Of a stretch of DNA of 64,000 bases, positions 49,146 to 58,658 are shown one piece after another. This DNA is from Anabaena lutea FACHB-196. GTDB taxonomy: Bacteria > Cyanobacteriota > Cyanobacteriia > Cyanobacteriales > Nostocaceae. Under the pieces are notes generated by a model. The model was not told where the DNA came from. It saw nothing but the letters and a program-made list of their open reading frames with translations, and did not search any database. Within the stretch, counting starts at the first letter, position 1. Each line of letters opens with the position of its first letter. The DNA is taken from positions 62,001 to 126,000 of the forward strand of contig NZ_JACJST010000004.1 in assembly GCF_014698305.1 (NCBI RefSeq), written 5' to 3'. The position numbers and the translations under genes were made by a program.

Positions 49146-49445
49146 TCAGGCGCTACCAGTGAAGGCAACTTCTGGAAATTTCAACTGCGCTTCGGCCATT
49201 GGGCGGTTTCTGCCTTCTTCTTGCCAGTAGTTAATCACTTCTGTTGCTTTGTTGAGCAACTCAACGCGATCAACATCTGTAATCCAGTGTTTGGATTCTA
49301 ACTCTTTTTTTAGCTCTTCCCAGGCATCATTTCTGGGCCAGAAAAAGTACTTGGTCAAAGGACTGGTTCCTTTGCCAACAACTTGATCGACTGCTAGAGC
49401 GACGTTCTCATCTAACCAGAGAATTTTTAAAATGAACTTGGTCAA
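49146..49445 (-). CDS. ycf65: Ribosomal protein PSRP-3/Ycf65
   Basis: A small protein associated with the 30S subunit in cyanobacteria and plastids. The 99 aa match the family end to end: [40 protein letters not shown] and [16 protein letters not shown]. The start is a TTG at 49445, supported by a strong GGGAGGTG ribosome binding site five bases upstream and by the family N-terminus MTKF. It is the gene nearest the CRISPR leader and is transcribed away from it. Confidence 0.92.
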   Translation of the reverse strand: MTKFILKILWLDENVALAVDQVVGKGTSPLTKYFFWPRNDAWEELKKELESKHWITDVDRVELLNKATEVINYWQEEGRNRPMAEAQLKFPEVAFTGSA

Positions 49446-49608
49446 TTACACCTCCCGGAAAAATCCGGCTATGACATTACTAAAGTTAGCGATGCTTGCG
49501 GCGGGCTACGCCGACGCTTATTTTAACGCAAACTCTGACCAATTGACCAATGATAGTTGGTGATGGATGATGGTTTATGGGTGTTTTCTGCCTATAATTT
49601 TTTTCCCG

Positions 49609-49837
49609 CATTGCGCGAGGGGGTGGGTGTTAAAAAACCTGTGACTCCAAAAAAGCCTGAAATCATTTTGTAGCAAGACTTTCAAGCTTTTTTGAGTTTG
49701 AATAGCCCGCGCACCTTATCCAGACTGGGTTTCAGCCATTTTCAATCTTGACACGATCCTGGAAATCGACTATGATTAGACCACTCGCGCAATCGAACCT
49801 TGAAAACCAAATACAGTCAGCCTTTCCGGCTCCTGCT
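49609..49837 (+). promoter_or_regulatory. Probable CRISPR leader
   Basis: The non-coding stretch directly before the first repeat contains gcgcgagggggtgggtgtta (49614-49633) and gaaccttgaaaacc near 49795-49808, phrases I associate with leaders of cyanobacterial arrays. Its position, plus the GAAAC ending of the repeats, places the promoter on the left with rightward transcription. Confidence 0.6.
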
Positions 49838-51204
49838 ATTGCAATTTCACATACTCCCTATTAGGGATTGAAACTTTTAATTATCATTTCACCAATATTT
49901 AAACCTTTTATTGCAATTTCACATACTCCCTATTAGGGATTGAAACTACCAATTAAGTCATCACTAAATTTCAGCGCTCGGTTATTGCAATTTCACATAC
50001 TCCCTATTAGGGATTGAAACGCTAAAAGGTGAAGTTTTACTTTCTCCAGCTACGGTTCCGATTGCAATTTCACATACTCCCTATTAGGGATTGAAACTTT
50101 TGGGCGACATACCAGTCTGAGCTAAATTAGATTGCAATTTCACATACTCCCTATTAGGGATTGAAACATTCTTTTAAAATAATTGGTGGATTATTTGCCA
50201 AATTGCAATTTCACATACTCCCTATTAGGGATTGAAACAATGAATTGTCAGATTCGCAGTTAAAGTTTTGCCAATTGCAATTTCACATACTCCCTATTAG
50301 GGATTGAAACCATTTTTTCAAACCTGGTACACGGTACTCAGGTGGCATTAATTGCAATTTCACATACTCCCTATTAGGGATTGAAACGGGAATAATATTC
50401 ATAACTTGGGTCACGGTATTGCATTGCAATTTCACATACTCCCTATTAGGGATTGAAACCATCAGACTCGGATTTAAAATCTACATTTTCGCAAATTGCA
50501 ATTTCACATACTCCCTATTAGGGATTGAAACTCAGTCATTCCTGCCACGTTTTGGGTTTAGTGTTGGGCAAATTGCAATTTCACATACTCCCTATTAGGG
50601 ATTGAAACGCCGAATAACTAGCGTTTTCTGATGAGCCGCCAAATTGCAATTTCACATACTCCCTATTAGGGATTGAAACGGGTTCTCCACAATGGTTTGC
50701 TTGGCTTCTACCGTGTAGATTGCAATTTCACATACTCCCTATTAGGGATTGAAACCTTTTGCTACCTCATTTCCAAGATCGTTAGATACATTGCAATTTC
50801 ACATACTCCCTATTAGGGATTGAAACGAGAAGATTATCGAGGTCGTCCCCTCGGCTGGAATGCTTGGGTAAATTGCAATTTCACATACTCCCTATTAGGG
50901 ATTGAAACCATAGTACGAATTGCACCATTAATTCCAGTTGCCATCTGGGATAATTGCAATTTCACATACTCCCTATTAGGGATTGAAACTTTTCGGGATT
51001 CCAGATAGCAAAATAATTAGATTGATTGCAATTTCACATACTCCCTATTAGGGATTGAAACAAAAATTGAATTTCTAGAATGGACATAAAATTATATTGC
51101 AATTTCACATACTCCCTATTAGGGATTGAAACTCTGAATAACTTTCTGAACCTTACTCAAACTATTTATTGCAATTTCACATACTCCCTATTAGGGATTG
51201 AAAC
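49838..51204 (+). CRISPR. CRISPR array: 19 repeats of 37 nt, 18 spacers
   Basis: The repeat begins attgcaatttcacatactcc and ends ctattagggattgaaac; all 19 copies are identical by eye, including the last. Repeats start at 49838, 49910, 49984, 50061, 50131, 50202, 50274, 50351, 50423, 50495, 50572, 50643, 50719, 50790, 50872, 50953, 51025, 51096 and 51168. Spacers are 33-45 nt, mostly 34-35, all different. The ATTGAAAC 3' end is typical of type I and III repeats. No cas gene is in the window, so the array depends on Cas proteins from elsewhere or is inactive. The subtype cannot be fixed. Confidence 0.99.
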
Positions 51205-51255
51205 ACCAGTCCAAATTCTGGAATATGATGAGGATTACAGTTATCATTTGCTTCC

Positions 51256-52047
51256 ATGACCAAACAAACAAATGCAATAGTCGTTTTTGATATAGATGGA
51301 GTAATCCGTGATGTTGGTGGCTCATATCGCCGCGCTTTAGCAGATACAGTAGAGCATTTTACCCACCAGGCTTATCGTCCCACACCTGTAGACATCGACA
51401 ATCTGAAATCAGAAGGGATTTGGAACAACGATTGGGAAGCTTCCCAAGAATTCATTTACCGCCATTTTGTCAGTCAAGGAACAACCCGCGCACAACTGCA
51501 ATTAGATTATGAAAGTATAGTTAGCTATTTTCAAACTCGTTACCGGGGTACAGATTCAGAAAATTGGAATGGATATATTTGTAACGAACCTTTATTAGCA
51601 CAGCCTGGTTATTTTCAAGAACTAACCCAATGTGGTATTTGTTGGGGATTTTTCAGTGGTGCTACTCGCGGTTCTGCTACCTATGTCTTAGAAAAACGCT
51701 TGGGTTTACAGTCTCCCGTCTTGATAGCAATGGAAGACGCACCTGGAAAACCTGATCCTACAGGACTTTTTGCAACCATTCGTCTATTAGCAAATGGACA
51801 GGATGAAAAACAAACTGTCATTTATGTGGGTGATACGGTAGCGGATATGTACACTGTCGAAAAAGCCAGAGTTGTGGATAATTCTCACAATTGGATTGCT
51901 GTGGGAGTGTTACCACCCCATGTACAAGAAACAGCAACGCGCCGTGATGCTTATACGGATGCATTAATTAAAGCCGGGGCAAATATAGTATTGAGTAATG
52001 TGCAGGAATTAACACCCGAACAAATTCGAGATTTGCAAAGAGAATAA
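51256..52047 (+). CDS. HAD-superfamily hydrolase, TIGR01548-like
   Basis: A 263-aa cytoplasmic phosphatase-like protein of HAD subfamily IA. Motif I is VVFDIDGVIRDVGGSYRRAL (Asp12 and Asp14 of DIDG), motif II lies in WGFFSGATRGS, motif III includes KPDPTGL, and motif IV is VIYVGDTVADMYTVEKA. The match to the TIGR01548 group, known mainly from cyanobacteria, is by recall. The substrate is not established. It begins 51 bases after the last CRISPR repeat; there is no sign that it is linked to CRISPR function. Confidence 0.82.
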   Translation: MTKQTNAIVVFDIDGVIRDVGGSYRRALADTVEHFTHQAYRPTPVDIDNLKSEGIWNNDWEASQEFIYRHFVSQGTTRAQLQLDYESIVSYFQTRYRGTDSENWNGYICNEPLLAQPGYFQELTQCGICWGFFSGATRGSATYVLEKRLGLQSPVLIAMEDAPGKPDPTGLFATIRLLANGQDEKQTVIYVGDTVADMYTVEKARVVDNSHNWIAVGVLPPHVQETATRRDAYTDALIKAGANIVLSNVQELTPEQIRDLQRE

Positions 52048-52347
52048 ATGCTTTAAGATTAATTTCTAAGATTAATCAGGTAACAGGTGCATACAGTAGA
52101 ATTCAGGAGTTAGGAGAAAGAGAGGACACAGAGACACTGAGACGCGGGGAAAGAGAGAAAACTCACCACGGGTTAAAAGCCTTGCTACCGCTCTAATCAC
52201 AGCCATAGACGTAGGGCTTTACACCACTTAGCACCAAAGCGGAGTCAGGAGTAAAACCCCCTTAATATCTGATTTTTTGGTTTAAATTGTCTACTTCTTG
52301 CAACCTGCTGTAAATCATTTGCTCCGAATTATTGGAAGAAAAATAAA
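52048..52347. other. Intergenic region with GA-rich dispersed repeat
   Basis: The 300 bases between the HAD and P450 genes hold GA-rich repeat phrases (aattcaggagttaggag, cagagacactgagacgcggg) like those near 16970 and 63860. No gene is seen. The P450 promoter is presumably in the last 80 bases. Confidence 0.45.
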
Positions 52348-53730
52348 ATGTCTGCATTTAAATTGCCTCAAGGCCCTGAAACTCACCCTTGGATACAGAC
52401 TTTCCAATGGTTGAAAAACCCTTTGGGATATATGGAAGAATGTGCTAAGAGTTATGGTGATATTTTCACTTTAAGAATTGGCCCAGTTTTTAAGCCGCAA
52501 GTATTCATTAGCAATCCTCAAGCAATTCAACAAATTTTTACCACTGACCCAAAACATTTAGGCTCTGGTGCGCCAATAGGTATTGCATTGGTAGGAAAAC
52601 AATCCCTACTGGGACTAGAAGGCAAGCCACACCAACGCCAACGCAAGTTATTGACTCCCCCTTTACATGGGGAAAAAATACTGGCTTACGGGCATTTAAT
52701 CCGGGAAATCACTGATAAAGTTACTGCTCAATGGCAGGTTGGACAAACATTTTCAGTCTTGTCTTCTATGCAAGCAATATCTTTTGAGGTGATTTTAAAA
52801 GCTGTATTTGGTTTACAGGAAGGCTCACGTTATGACCAACTTAAGGAATTACTGTTAAAAATCCTCAATCCTGAGCAACCTTTTATCAGAGGAATTATTT
52901 TATTATTCCCATTATTGCAAAGAGATTTAGGCGCGTGGAGTCCTTGGAGTAAATTCTTACGCTTAAAAGAGCAAGTTGACGAACTCATTTATGCGGAAAT
53001 AAAGGAACGTCAAGAGAAACCAGATCCATCTCGCACTGATATTTTATCTTTAATGATGGCTACCAGGGATGAACAAGGTCAACCTATGAGTGATGTTGAG
53101 TTACGGGATGAGTTGATTACTTTGTTAGTAGCTGGTCATGAAACTACCGCAAATTCTTTAACATGGGCGTTTTACTGGATTCATCATACGCCACAGGTGC
53201 GAGAAAAATTATTGCAAGAATTGGATAATTTGGGTGAACAGCCAGATGCTAATGAGATTTTCAAATTACCCTATTTAAATGCTGTTTGTTCGGAAACATT
53301 GCGTTTGTACCCAGTGGTAATGTTGGTTTTAAATAGATTTCTTAAATCGCCGTTAGAGGTAATGGGTTATAATTTAGAACCTGGAACTGTGGTGATTCCT
53401 TGTATTTATTTAACCCATCATCGAGAAGATTTATATCCTGATTCTAAGCAGTTTAAACCCGAACGTTTTTTAGAACGTCAATTTAGCACTTCTGAATTTT
53501 TACCTTTTGGTGGTGGAAACCGTCGCTGTATTGGGATGGCTTTTGCTTTGTTTGAGATGAAGTTGGTTTTAGCAACTGTCTTGTCTCAATGGCAGATGGA
53601 ATTGGCTGATACTGAACCTTTACAACCAGTGCGGAAGAGTACTTTATTGGTTCCCGGTGAGGGTTTCAAGATGGTTGTAAGAGGGAAACGTCTGCAAAAT
53701 CAGCCGATTCTGCAAACGAGCGTTAGTTAA
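52348..53730 (+). CDS. Cytochrome P450, CYP110-like
   Basis: A 460-aa heme-thiolate monooxygenase without a membrane anchor. Conserved elements are the I-helix AGHETTAN, the ExxR motif CSETLRLYPV, the PERF-type FKPERFLERQ, and the heme loop FGGGNRRCIG with the iron-ligating Cys394. The N-terminus (FKLPQGPETHPWIQTFQW) and length fit the CYP110 family common in Nostocales, whose members oxidise fatty acids, terpenes or related lipids. The substrate is unknown and no electron-transfer partner is adjacent. It is convergent with the FkbH fusion gene. Confidence 0.9.
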   Translation: MSAFKLPQGPETHPWIQTFQWLKNPLGYMEECAKSYGDIFTLRIGPVFKPQVFISNPQAIQQIFTTDPKHLGSGAPIGIALVGKQSLLGLEGKPHQRQRKLLTPPLHGEKILAYGHLIREITDKVTAQWQVGQTFSVLSSMQAISFEVILKAVFGLQEGSRYDQLKELLLKILNPEQPFIRGIILLFPLLQRDLGAWSPWSKFLRLKEQVDELIYAEIKERQEKPDPSRTDILSLMMATRDEQGQPMSDVELRDELITLLVAGHETTANSLTWAFYWIHHTPQVREKLLQELDNLGEQPDANEIFKLPYLNAVCSETLRLYPVVMLVLNRFLKSPLEVMGYNLEPGTVVIPCIYLTHHREDLYPDSKQFKPERFLERQFSTSEFLPFGGGNRRCIGMAFALFEMKLVLATVLSQWQMELADTEPLQPVRKSTLLVPGEGFKMVVRGKRLQNQPILQTSVS

Positions 53731-53847
53731 GGTTTTTGAGGTGCGTTAGCGTAGCTTACCGTAGGTATCGCTTGGAGTCTGGAAGTTTGAGAGCGATCGC
53801 ATCTCTGGAGGCTTGAGAATTATAGTTACGTCCAAATATCGTTATAA

Positions 53848-56637
53848 CTACACAAACTCTGGCAAACGTAACTGCATTTTTATGTACCCAAGCTTTTCAG
53901 GAGCGTTCGCTACTTGAGCTTTAAGAACAGATGATTGATTTTGTGAAAAACCCATTTTTAAAAGAAATGTTTTGACCTGCTCATTTCTTTGTCCTGAACA
54001 GTAAGGCGCAATAATTGTTTTTAACCCTTGCTGTTCAGCCAAATCAAAAATGCTAACTAAAAAGGATTGCTCTACTCCACGTCCCAAAGCACGACAGCTA
54101 ATCAGAAATGTATCTATAAATAAACCTTCGTCGTTTTTCTTAACAATTGCTGCACCAACTAGACCATAATCACCAAATCGGTCTTTAAGATTTAGCACCA
54201 TAATAAAGCAAGATGTATAAATGTCTTGAATTTCAGGTAAAGATCGGCGAATTAGTGAAAGATTAAACTGATTCGTTTTCTGAGTCAATTGCGCTACTCG
54301 TGGCAAATCTCTTTCTTGAGCAGTTCTTATTTCTACCACCAGTTGTAAAGATTCTAAATAACTCTCAAGATTAGATATGCTCTTCTGCAATTCCCGGCGT
54401 TCTTGCTCTTGAGTGATTAATTCTGTTCGTATTTTATCTTCAATTGTAATATTGCAAGAATCAAAACACCATAGCTGGGAAAAATGTTTAACATAATTTT
54501 CTAGCTGCTTTGGCATTCTCACAACTGTTACCTCTGGAACATTAACCTCCACTTCCAGGCATTCAATAGGAGAATCATCGACGAAAACGAAAGAATCTAA
54601 ACCCACGTTTAATTCTTTGCTCAGTTCGCGCAAATTGACAGATTTTGCGTTCCAGTTAATTCGATAAGCAGCGATATCGGAACGTCGCAGAAGCATTTCT
54701 GGATGATTATCAAATACATTCCAGACATCTGCTTCCTCATTTTTGCTAACGAGTACAAGGAGAATACCGCGCTTTTTTATATCGAGGATCATTTCCTGAA
54801 AGAGACGAAAACTCCGTCCGGGATAATCATCACTCAGAATTATGCCATCAATGCCATCCTCTCCCACTATGCCGCCCCAAAGAATACCATCACAATCCAG
54901 AGCTATCACTTTTTTAGCTGGTAGAAGTATTCTATGTGTCAAGCGGGTAAGTGTAATCCCCAGTTGTTGATAGACAGCCTGTGAATACGGAGCGCGAGCG
55001 ATAGCTTCCAATGAAGCATCTTGTGAATTCTGCCGTCCAATTTCTTCAACAACTTGAGCAAAATCTAAAATATGAATTCCTTCTATTTCTTCTAATTTCT
55101 CCTGCCACCAAAAGCGCAGTTTATCTACCTGTTGATATTTCCCATAAAAAAATGGTGAAACTGCTGGGGGCAAGTTTGAGACAATCAGACCCTTTTTCTT
55201 AGCAACATAACTCCTGATAGCATCTAACAGTTGACTACTGCGAATGAATCCTTCCTGATCTCCATCAGATATTAAATCTTCCGGGCGCGTCAGCACGACA
55301 TTTAAACCATTGATGTTATTAACAAACAGGCTATCAGGAGACAGAAGAGTTGTTTCTAATTGATTAAATTCACCAAACTCAACAGAAAAGGGAATGCCGA
55401 AGGCTCGACACCAGAGATATAAGGTAGAACCTAGTGGTTGTGCTGTAAAACTAGCAGCTATGATAATCTTTTTATCACTTTCTGCTATTGATTCCCGAAA
55501 ACGACGGGCAAGTACTTGAGTTACCTGATCTGGATCGTAAAGAGGGAAAAGTTCTGGATTAATGGGAATTTCAGGATCTTTACTAAGAGCAGTAGCAGTT
55601 TCCAAACTATTTGGTAATTTATTATCTGTATGAAGATTAATCAATTGCTTAATTGACTGACGGGAATTTAAATTAAAGATGTCTTGTGCAGGAATACGAA
55701 CGGAAAATCGGTCATATAATGAAGCAGCAATTGACATTTTAGCTAGGGAATCCCATGCCATACAATTTTCACTATTTAGATCATCTGAAATCTCTTCTGG
55801 TAACAAACGAATAGCATTAGAAATTATTTCATTCAATTCTAATAGAGCTATTGGCTGAAGTGAAGACTTTGCCTTGGACTCATCCGCCAACTCATTTCGT
55901 TTGCGAAGCAGAACAGCAGGATTACCGCCCCAGACTTCACCCCGACCGATACGAGTGAAAGGAATTACATTACTACCTACTTCTACTATGGCATCCTCTT
56001 CAATTTTTACGCCCATTCCGATTCGGCTATTACCGCCAATAGTAGCGCGGTCTCCAATCGTAATTGGTTCGGAAATATATTTCACTTTTCCATCAGATGT
56101 ATTGAGAGCATGAGCAACCAGATGGCATTCGCTACCAATAACAACATTGTTGCCAATGTATGTCAAATCAGGATCTTGCGGCCAAGTAACTACCACAGAA
56201 TTTTTACCAATATGCACCTTTGGAGAATAAGCTTGCATTACCAGATTCCTCAGCCATTTCCATCCAGTTGGGTTCAATTTGAAATAATTCACCAATGGCA
56301 AAGTATCAAGCAATAACATTAATTTATACGAGATAGATACAGGTGATAATTTAATTAGTAATAGCAAATCCTTAAGGACATTAATTTCGCTAAATCTTGG
56401 CTTATTAACAGATAAAAATAGAAGCTTTGTCAGCAATGCACTCAGTGAAATAAAGGTCAACAACCAGAAAAAATAAAGGATTGGAAATATTGCCACTATC
56501 ACCAGAGTATTTGGTTCTGGAAAAATACTGGAAATCATCCAAGCATCAAGCAGCGCAGCTATAACAACCAAAAACAAGGGATACAAAAATTTGATAGTTT
56601 CAATGATTAGTACAGAAAGTATTTTAATTAGTTTCAT
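53848..56637 (-). CDS. Membrane-anchored LbH / acyl carrier / FkbH (HAD-IIIC) / GNAT fusion protein
   Basis: Numbering from a possible GTG at 56670; I prefer the ATG 11 codons later (56637), which has AGGAAA upstream. Domains: two hydrophobic stretches (about 15-85); a left-handed beta-helix hexapeptide domain (about 150-255; IGNNVVIGSECHL, IGDRATIGGNSRIG, WGGNPA); an acyl-carrier-like region with WDSLA (Ser308 as possible phosphopantetheine site); an FkbH-type N-domain (about 375-580); the HAD-IIIC core LDCDGILWGGIVGEDG (DCDG 592-595, VFVDDSPIE 696-703); and a GNAT-like end (about 776-930; SCRALGRGVEQSFL). FkbH enzymes load a glyceryl unit from 1,3-bisphosphoglycerate onto an ACP. No PKS or NRPS is nearby. 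The function of the whole fusion is not known to me. Confidence 0.82.
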   Translation of the reverse strand: MKLIKILSVLIIETIKFLYPLFLVVIAALLDAWMISSIFPEPNTLVIVAIFPILYFFWLLTFISLSALLTKLLFLSVNKPRFSEINVLKDLLLLIKLSPVSISYKLMLLLDTLPLVNYFKLNPTGWKWLRNLVMQAYSPKVHIGKNSVVVTWPQDPDLTYIGNNVVIGSECHLVAHALNTSDGKVKYISEPITIGDRATIGGNSRIGMGVKIEEDAIVEVGSNVIPFTRIGRGEVWGGNPAVLLRKRNELADESKAKSSLQPIALLELNEIISNAIRLLPEEISDDLNSENCMAWDSLAKMSIAASLYDRFSVRIPAQDIFNLNSRQSIKQLINLHTDNKLPNSLETATALSKDPEIPINPELFPLYDPDQVTQVLARRFRESIAESDKKIIIAASFTAQPLGSTLYLWCRAFGIPFSVEFGEFNQLETTLLSPDSLFVNNINGLNVVLTRPEDLISDGDQEGFIRSSQLLDAIRSYVAKKKGLIVSNLPPAVSPFFYGKYQQVDKLRFWWQEKLEEIEGIHILDFAQVVEEIGRQNSQDASLEAIARAPYSQAVYQQLGITLTRLTHRILLPAKKVIALDCDGILWGGIVGEDGIDGIILSDDYPGRSFRLFQEMILDIKKRGILLVLVSKNEEADVWNVFDNHPEMLLRRSDIAAYRINWNAKSVNLRELSKELNVGLDSFVFVDDSPIECLEVEVNVPEVTVVRMPKQLENYVKHFSQLWCFDSCNITIEDKIRTELITQEQERRELQKSISNLESYLESLQLVVEIRTAQERDLPRVAQLTQKTNQFNLSLIRRSLPEIQDIYTSCFIMVLNLKDRFGDYGLVGAAIVKKNDEGLFIDTFLISCRALGRGVEQSFLVSIFDLAEQQGLKTIIAPYCSGQRNEQVKTFLLKMGFSQNQSSVLKAQVANAPEKLGYIKMQLRLPEFV

Positions 56638-56870
56638 AGTAGATTTTCCTAATAGGTTGATGCAGGACACATTAAGCCATTATGAGTCACAATCGGATTT
56701 TCTGGTTAATTAGAATGATGTGTACCAGAAAACCGCCTCATAAAGTGAAAACATAGGTATTTCCGTTTAAAAGTGCTTGCTTCAATTTTAAAAACTTATG
56801 TTTAATTCTCAAAAATCTCACGATACTAAAGATAAGTACCACTTGTTCAAGAATAAGGATATTGTCAATT

Positions 56871-57404
56871 ATGCCTCTAATTAGCCTGATTGCAGCCATT
56901 TCCGAAAATAGGATTTTAGCGGACTCAACAAAGGAACATATTCATGTGGGTATTCCTTGGAATATTCCCAGTGATGTCCGTTATTTTCAAGAAATTACCT
57001 GGCGACATCCTGTAATTATGGGACGTAAAACTTATTCTACTTTTAATACACCGCTGCAAAATCGCACAAATATAATCGTTACCAGAGATACTAATTTTAA
57101 AGCTCCCGGCTGTCTGGTTTTTCATTCACTGCTACAGGCGATTGAATGGGCGAAAATGAGCGAAACAGAAGAAATATTTATTGCTGGTGGTGGACAAATT
57201 TATACTGAGGCAATCAAATTTGCTGATAAGCTTTATTTAACTATTGTCGAAGGTAATTTTGTTGGCGATATTTACTTTCCTGAGTTTGCACATTTTGGCA
57301 AAGTAATTAAGGAAAAGCAGTTGCAGGAAAATGGCTTTCAGTTTAAGTTTGTGGAGATTGAAAGGCGCGTTAATGAGGTAACGCCACCTACGATCATGGG
57401 ATAA
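56871..57404 (+). CDS. folA: Dihydrofolate reductase
   Basis: Reduces dihydrofolate to tetrahydrofolate with NADPH. The core elements are PLISLIAAISENRIL, GIPWNIPSDVRYFQEITWRH, the NADPH-binding PVIMGRKTYST, IIVTRDTNF and IFIAGGGQIYTEAI. About 177 aa from the ATG at 56871; a TTG at 56862 would add three residues but sits too close to the AAGGA sequence. No thymidylate synthase gene is beside it. It is divergent from the FkbH fusion and nearly abuts the TPR gene, which is convergent. Confidence 0.92.
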   Translation: MPLISLIAAISENRILADSTKEHIHVGIPWNIPSDVRYFQEITWRHPVIMGRKTYSTFNTPLQNRTNIIVTRDTNFKAPGCLVFHSLLQAIEWAKMSETEEIFIAGGGQIYTEAIKFADKLYLTIVEGNFVGDIYFPEFAHFGKVIKEKQLQENGFQFKFVEIERRVNEVTPPTIMG

Positions 57405-57423
57405 TTTATGTTTGGGAATTTCC

Positions 57424-58224
57424 TTACTGTAATTTCAAGAACTTATCCAATGCTGCTACCATACTAGGAGGCCAACGGCGGATATTTTTTACCCAGTTCA
57501 TATCTTTGTAGCGGCTATCGAGTCCATAAGCTGCTACCCAGTTGCTTTCTGCTTCTCCTTTTTGTCCACTTACCCAATAAGCGGCTGTTAAAGCGGCACG
57601 CATATCGGCAAATTGGGGATATTTACGGACGATATTTCGCATTTCTCGGATGGCTTTGTCTGTTTGATTGGTTTCATATAAAGCCAAGGCATAATTAGCT
57701 CTAGCAAAGGCAAAATTGGGGGAGATGGCTGAGGCTTTTTGATAATCTGCGATCGCATCTTGCCATTTTCCTAACCCTGTTTTGGCGTTACCTCGATTGT
57801 TGTAAGCCATTGCATCGTTAGGATCTAGTTCTAAAACATGATTATAATCTGCGATCGCATCTTCCCATCTTCCCAATCCTTCCAAGGCTGTCCCCCGATT
57901 TAGATACGGGTCTGTTACATTGGGCGCTAATTCTACAGCTTTGTTATAATCTGTCAATGCTGTTTCTAACTTATTTTGACTGACACGAGAATTACCGCGA
58001 TTACTCCATGCTCCTGCATTAGTGGGAAATTTTTCAATAATTTCTGTCCAATAAGCTTCCGCAGTGGCAAAATCACCTTTTTCAGTAGCTGCAAATGCTT
58101 TAGTTGCTAATTCATCACCTGCTTGTAACTGTTCTTCGGTGATAGGTTGTGATTCTGCAAATACAGGTGTACTCCAGCCAAACACCAGTAACAGACTCAG
58201 GAAAATACTAATTAATTTAATCAT
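57424..58224 (-). CDS. Exported TPR-repeat protein
   Basis: A 266-aa protein with a signal peptide (about residues 1-23, ending TPVFAES), so it acts in the lumen or periplasm or is anchored there. At least four tetratricopeptide repeats cover about residues 30-200 (WTEIIEKFPTNAGAWSNRGN, ALTDYNKAVELAPN, AIADYNHVLELDPNDAMAYN, AIADYQKASAISPN). The C-terminus ends in a Trp/Lys-rich stretch (MNWVKNIRRWPPSMVAALDK). TPR proteins scaffold complexes; the partner is unknown. Relatives occur in cyanobacteria and chloroplasts. Confidence 0.88.
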   Translation of the reverse strand: MIKLISIFLSLLLVFGWSTPVFAESQPITEEQLQAGDELATKAFAATEKGDFATAEAYWTEIIEKFPTNAGAWSNRGNSRVSQNKLETALTDYNKAVELAPNVTDPYLNRGTALEGLGRWEDAIADYNHVLELDPNDAMAYNNRGNAKTGLGKWQDAIADYQKASAISPNFAFARANYALALYETNQTDKAIREMRNIVRKYPQFADMRAALTAAYWVSGQKGEAESNWVAAYGLDSRYKDMNWVKNIRRWPPSMVAALDKFLKLQ

Positions 58225-58338
58225 CTAACTCTCTGTCATATGCAACAGAATTAATGATAAAGCAATCTTCAATTATTAGTGAATAACAAAATACCTAACT
58301 TCTCTAAAAAGGTTGAGGTTCTGTGAGAAATCTGTTTA

Positions 58339-58472
58339 TACCAATTTTATGTGAGGCTGCACTGAATCCTGAAATCCATTGATTCATTCATCTTTATTTG
58401 TGTTTATCTGCGTTTATCTGCGGTCTATTATTCTTGATATTTTATTCTATGTAGCTTCATATTTATTTGGTA
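58339..58472. repeat. MITE-like element, family B-related
   Basis: The ends taccaattttatgtgagg (58339) and cttcatatttatttggta (ending 58472) are imperfect inverted copies. The core gtttatctgcgtttatctgc is the reverse complement of the acgcagata units in the elements at 25511 and 44673. Part of a 495-base gap between the TPR and gcvH genes that holds nothing else recognisable except the hairpin at 58659. Confidence 0.5.
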
Positions 58473-58658
58473 TTAGTTCAGTAAAGCACTCTAAAAATTG
58501 GATATTTTCGGAGTAATTGTAAATATCTAAAAATGCGGGTATCTACGGCACAAATAATCTGTCAACTCCACCAAAATATTAAATAATATGCTTGAGTTCA
58601 CAATACCCTTTAAGACTGAAAACCAAAGTAATCTGGAGAAACATGAACCTCAAGTTCT

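Noticed and set aside
50820-51008. Frame of 62 codons inside the CRISPR array
   Set aside because: It is a translation of repeats and spacers.
51256-52047. HAD gene as a CRISPR-associated gene because it starts 51 bases after the array
   Set aside because: Its motifs place it in an ordinary HAD subfamily with no known Cas role; adjacency alone is not evidence.
52348-56637. P450 and FkbH fusion as one biosynthetic cluster
   Set aside because: The genes are convergent, share no transcript, and no PKS, NRPS or other tailoring genes are nearby; kept as separate entries.
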